Assembly (NCBI GenBank): GCA_040880545.1
Contig: JBBDIE010000032.1
Location: 1 to 7,273, forward strand
DNA: 7,273 nt
Direction: 5' to 3'
Origin: M55B112 sp040880545
Lineage (GTDB): Bacteria > Bacteroidota > Bacteroidia > Bacteroidales > GCA-2748055
Part shown: piece by piece, positions 5,941 to 7,273 of the stretch
Layout of the letters: the number at the start of each line of letters is the position of its first letter
Position numbering within the stretch: position 1 is the first letter of the stretch
Position numbers and translations under genes: made by a program
The notes under the pieces: generated by a model
What the model was told of the DNA's origin: nothing
The model's database searches: none
Seen by the model: only the letters and a program-made list of their open reading frames with translations

Positions 5941-7170
5941 TTAGAAGCTGATTGCTGCTTCGAACATCAACCCACTAAAGCCTGCATTTTCACCATAGGT
6001 GGAAATGAAGTTGGTGTAATCCTGGGTTACATAATCCAGTTTAACTAATACATTCTCGGTCAGTTTCCATCCAGCACCGGCTTCAATTCTGTTTACAGAA
6101 AGATCCGCACTGTTGCTTACAGTGTTGTATTTGGCACCCACGTAGAACTGATCTGTTTTTCCAAACCTGTACAGTCCGTGTACCCCAATCTGATTAAATG
6201 CGAATTCTGCTCCGCCGAAGGGACTTGTTCCGGAATTCATCTCATAAGTTCCGAAAAGTTCAAATCCTTTAACCTGTGCAAAAACGTTGAACATGAATGC
6301 GTTCAGTTCATCAGAAAATCCTGGTCCCCATCTTCCGGTATTGTGGCCAGATGCAGGATTAACATCGTCAGCAGAACCTGTTTGCGGCTTCATCACCAGG
6401 TAGAATCTTGAACCTGTCCGGTCGCCATTGTACAGGGATCCGAAATGGTTGTTCGCACTGTGGTAACCTGAAACAGTTGCACGAACCCGGATATCGTCAC
6501 TGATCTCGGTGTCATATCCGGCTTTCCAGTATGCAGCGAGTTCTTCCTGTGCATGGTATGCGGTGTATCCGGAAAATCCACTGTAACTGCTAAGTTGTGG
6601 TCTTAGTGATCCGGTGGTAATGGCGGCCATGGCAATGATGCCTTCATGACGAAACATGAATTCTGCAGCAGGTGCAGTGGTAAAGGCATCCATAATGTAA
6701 TTGCCCACAAACGGGTTGTTTATTACATTACCGTTATCTGAACGGAAAAAATGGGCATCTCCGAAGTTCAGTTCCATCACACCTGCCTTAATAGTCAGGT
6801 AATCCATCACCTTGTCAACTGCTTCGGAATTCAAAAATGGCAGTTCATCCATTAACAGGTATCCTCCTTTTACCCAAGCTTCCACGTGATGCCTTGATGA
6901 AAGGTAGGTCGTAAGATTCACCTTGATCCCTTTTGCCAGTTCTGCATCAATTGTAAAATTGGCTGTTGGCAGGTTTAGTCCAGTACCCAGCGGTATCAGT
7001 AAACTATCAGCCTGATGACTGAGTCCCTGGTATTGCATGGCAAAGTCAGCACCCACGCGAACCTTTACTTGTTCAAAATCCTCATTATTCAAAGGATCGG
7101 CCTCAAATGTCTGAGCGAATGAGATCGCACTCATGATAAGCGCGCTTACTAATAAAATTGTTTTTTTCAT
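5941..7170 (-). CDS. Porin-like outer-membrane beta-barrel protein
   Basis: The 409-residue product has a clear signal peptide (MKKTILLVSALIMSAISFA, cleaved before Q20) and ends in ...EAAISF; a terminal Phe is the usual outer-membrane insertion signature. It is mostly alternating amphipathic strands with aromatic girdles, for example FTIDAELAKGIKVNLTTYLS (72-91). The core motif NFGDAHFFRSDNGN (135-148) followed by NNPFVGNYIMDAF (151-163), plus DRTGSRFYLVM (250-260), matches a family of Bacteroidota porin-like proteins that I recognise but cannot name precisely; it has a phosphate-selective-porin (OprO/P)-like look. Substrate is unknown. It lies 28 bp after the truncated upstream gene and 51 bp before the YceI-like gene, so it is probably the second or later gene of the operon, perhaps providing outer-membrane passage for whatever the YceI-like protein binds. 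Confidence 0.85.
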   Translation of the reverse strand: MKKTILLVSALIMSAISFAQTFEADPLNNEDFEQVKVRVGADFAMQYQGLSHQADSLLIPLGTGLNLPTANFTIDAELAKGIKVNLTTYLSSRHHVEAWVKGGYLLMDELPFLNSEAVDKVMDYLTIKAGVMELNFGDAHFFRSDNGNVINNPFVGNYIMDAFTTAPAAEFMFRHEGIIAMAAITTGSLRPQLSSYSGFSGYTAYHAQEELAAYWKAGYDTEISDDIRVRATVSGYHSANNHFGSLYNGDRTGSRFYLVMKPQTGSADDVNPASGHNTGRWGPGFSDELNAFMFNVFAQVKGFELFGTYEMNSGTSPFGGAEFAFNQIGVHGLYRFGKTDQFYVGAKYNTVSNSADLSVNRIEAGAGWKLTENVLVKLDYVTQDYTNFISTYGENAGFSGLMFEAAISF

Positions 7171-7198
7171 GTTAGTGTAATTTATTAAAACTGGTTCA

Positions 7199-7273
7199 TT
7201 ATTCTGTTCTGATTAAATCTGTGTATTGGGATTCAGCTGTAAAATCCATCTTGAATTTGATGGTCACCTCTTC
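7199..7273 (-). CDS. 3' end of an envelope-type protein, possibly YceI-like (partial)
   Basis: Twenty-four codons and a TAA stop (7201-7199) are visible at the edge of the window, reading EEVTIKFKMDFTAESQYTDLIRTE in two parts: an alternating-hydrophobic beta strand (VTIKFKMDF) and a polar tail. The strand after a 'xEEV' turn resembles the last strand of YceI-like proteins (compare QDKLIINFEFSL in the neighbouring gene), but 24 residues are too few to be sure. The frame is open to the window edge, has sensible composition, and ends 28 bp before the porin-like start on the same strand, which supports a real operon-leading gene. A chance open frame of this length is the alternative. Confidence 0.45.
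   Translation of the reverse strand, partial: EEVTIKFKMDFTAESQYTDLIRTE

Overview
The window looks like ordinary chromosomal DNA of a member of the Bacteroidota, most likely a Bacteroidales/Marinilabiliales-type marine or anaerobic lineage. This rests on the protein families present (a DUF5723-like outer-membrane protein, a DPP5-like S9 peptidase, a porin-like barrel with a GDAHF/NPFVGNYIMDAF-type core), on loose lipoboxes, on the lack of strong Shine-Dalgarno sequences, and on AT-rich intergenic DNA. No tRNA, rRNA, CRISPR array, transposase or integrase is visible.

Layout. At the left edge (1-59, +) are the last 18 codons of a gene that looks like an NAD-dependent sugar epimerase/dehydratase. 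About 330 bp of AT-rich non-coding DNA follows, holding two short perfect palindromes. A plus-strand pair comes next: a small envelope protein, probably a lipoprotein (392-1027), and a 490-residue DUF5723-like outer-membrane protein (1073-2545), separated by only 45 bp. After 111 bp comes a separate plus-strand gene for a lipid-anchored S9 serine peptidase of the DPP5/acylaminoacyl-peptidase type (2657-4747), with an intact Ser-Asp-His triad.

The right third is a minus-strand cluster that converges on the peptidase gene. Read in its own direction it contains the tail of an unidentified, possibly YceI-like protein (7273-7199), a 409-residue porin-like outer-membrane barrel (7170-5941), a secreted YceI-like protein (5889-5233), and an Rrf2-family regulator with conserved cysteines (5236-4799). 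The regulator begins at a TTG codon overlapping the stop codon of the YceI-like gene. Gaps of 28 bp, 51 bp and a 4-bp overlap suggest one operon, with a probably Fe-S- or redox-sensing regulator encoded last and possibly controlling its own operon.

Nothing here is clearly a new defence or mobile system. The parts most worth a second look are the Rrf2/YceI/porin operon and the lipoprotein plus DUF5723 pair, because the cellular roles of both are poorly known. All family assignments are made by eye from motifs, without database searches.
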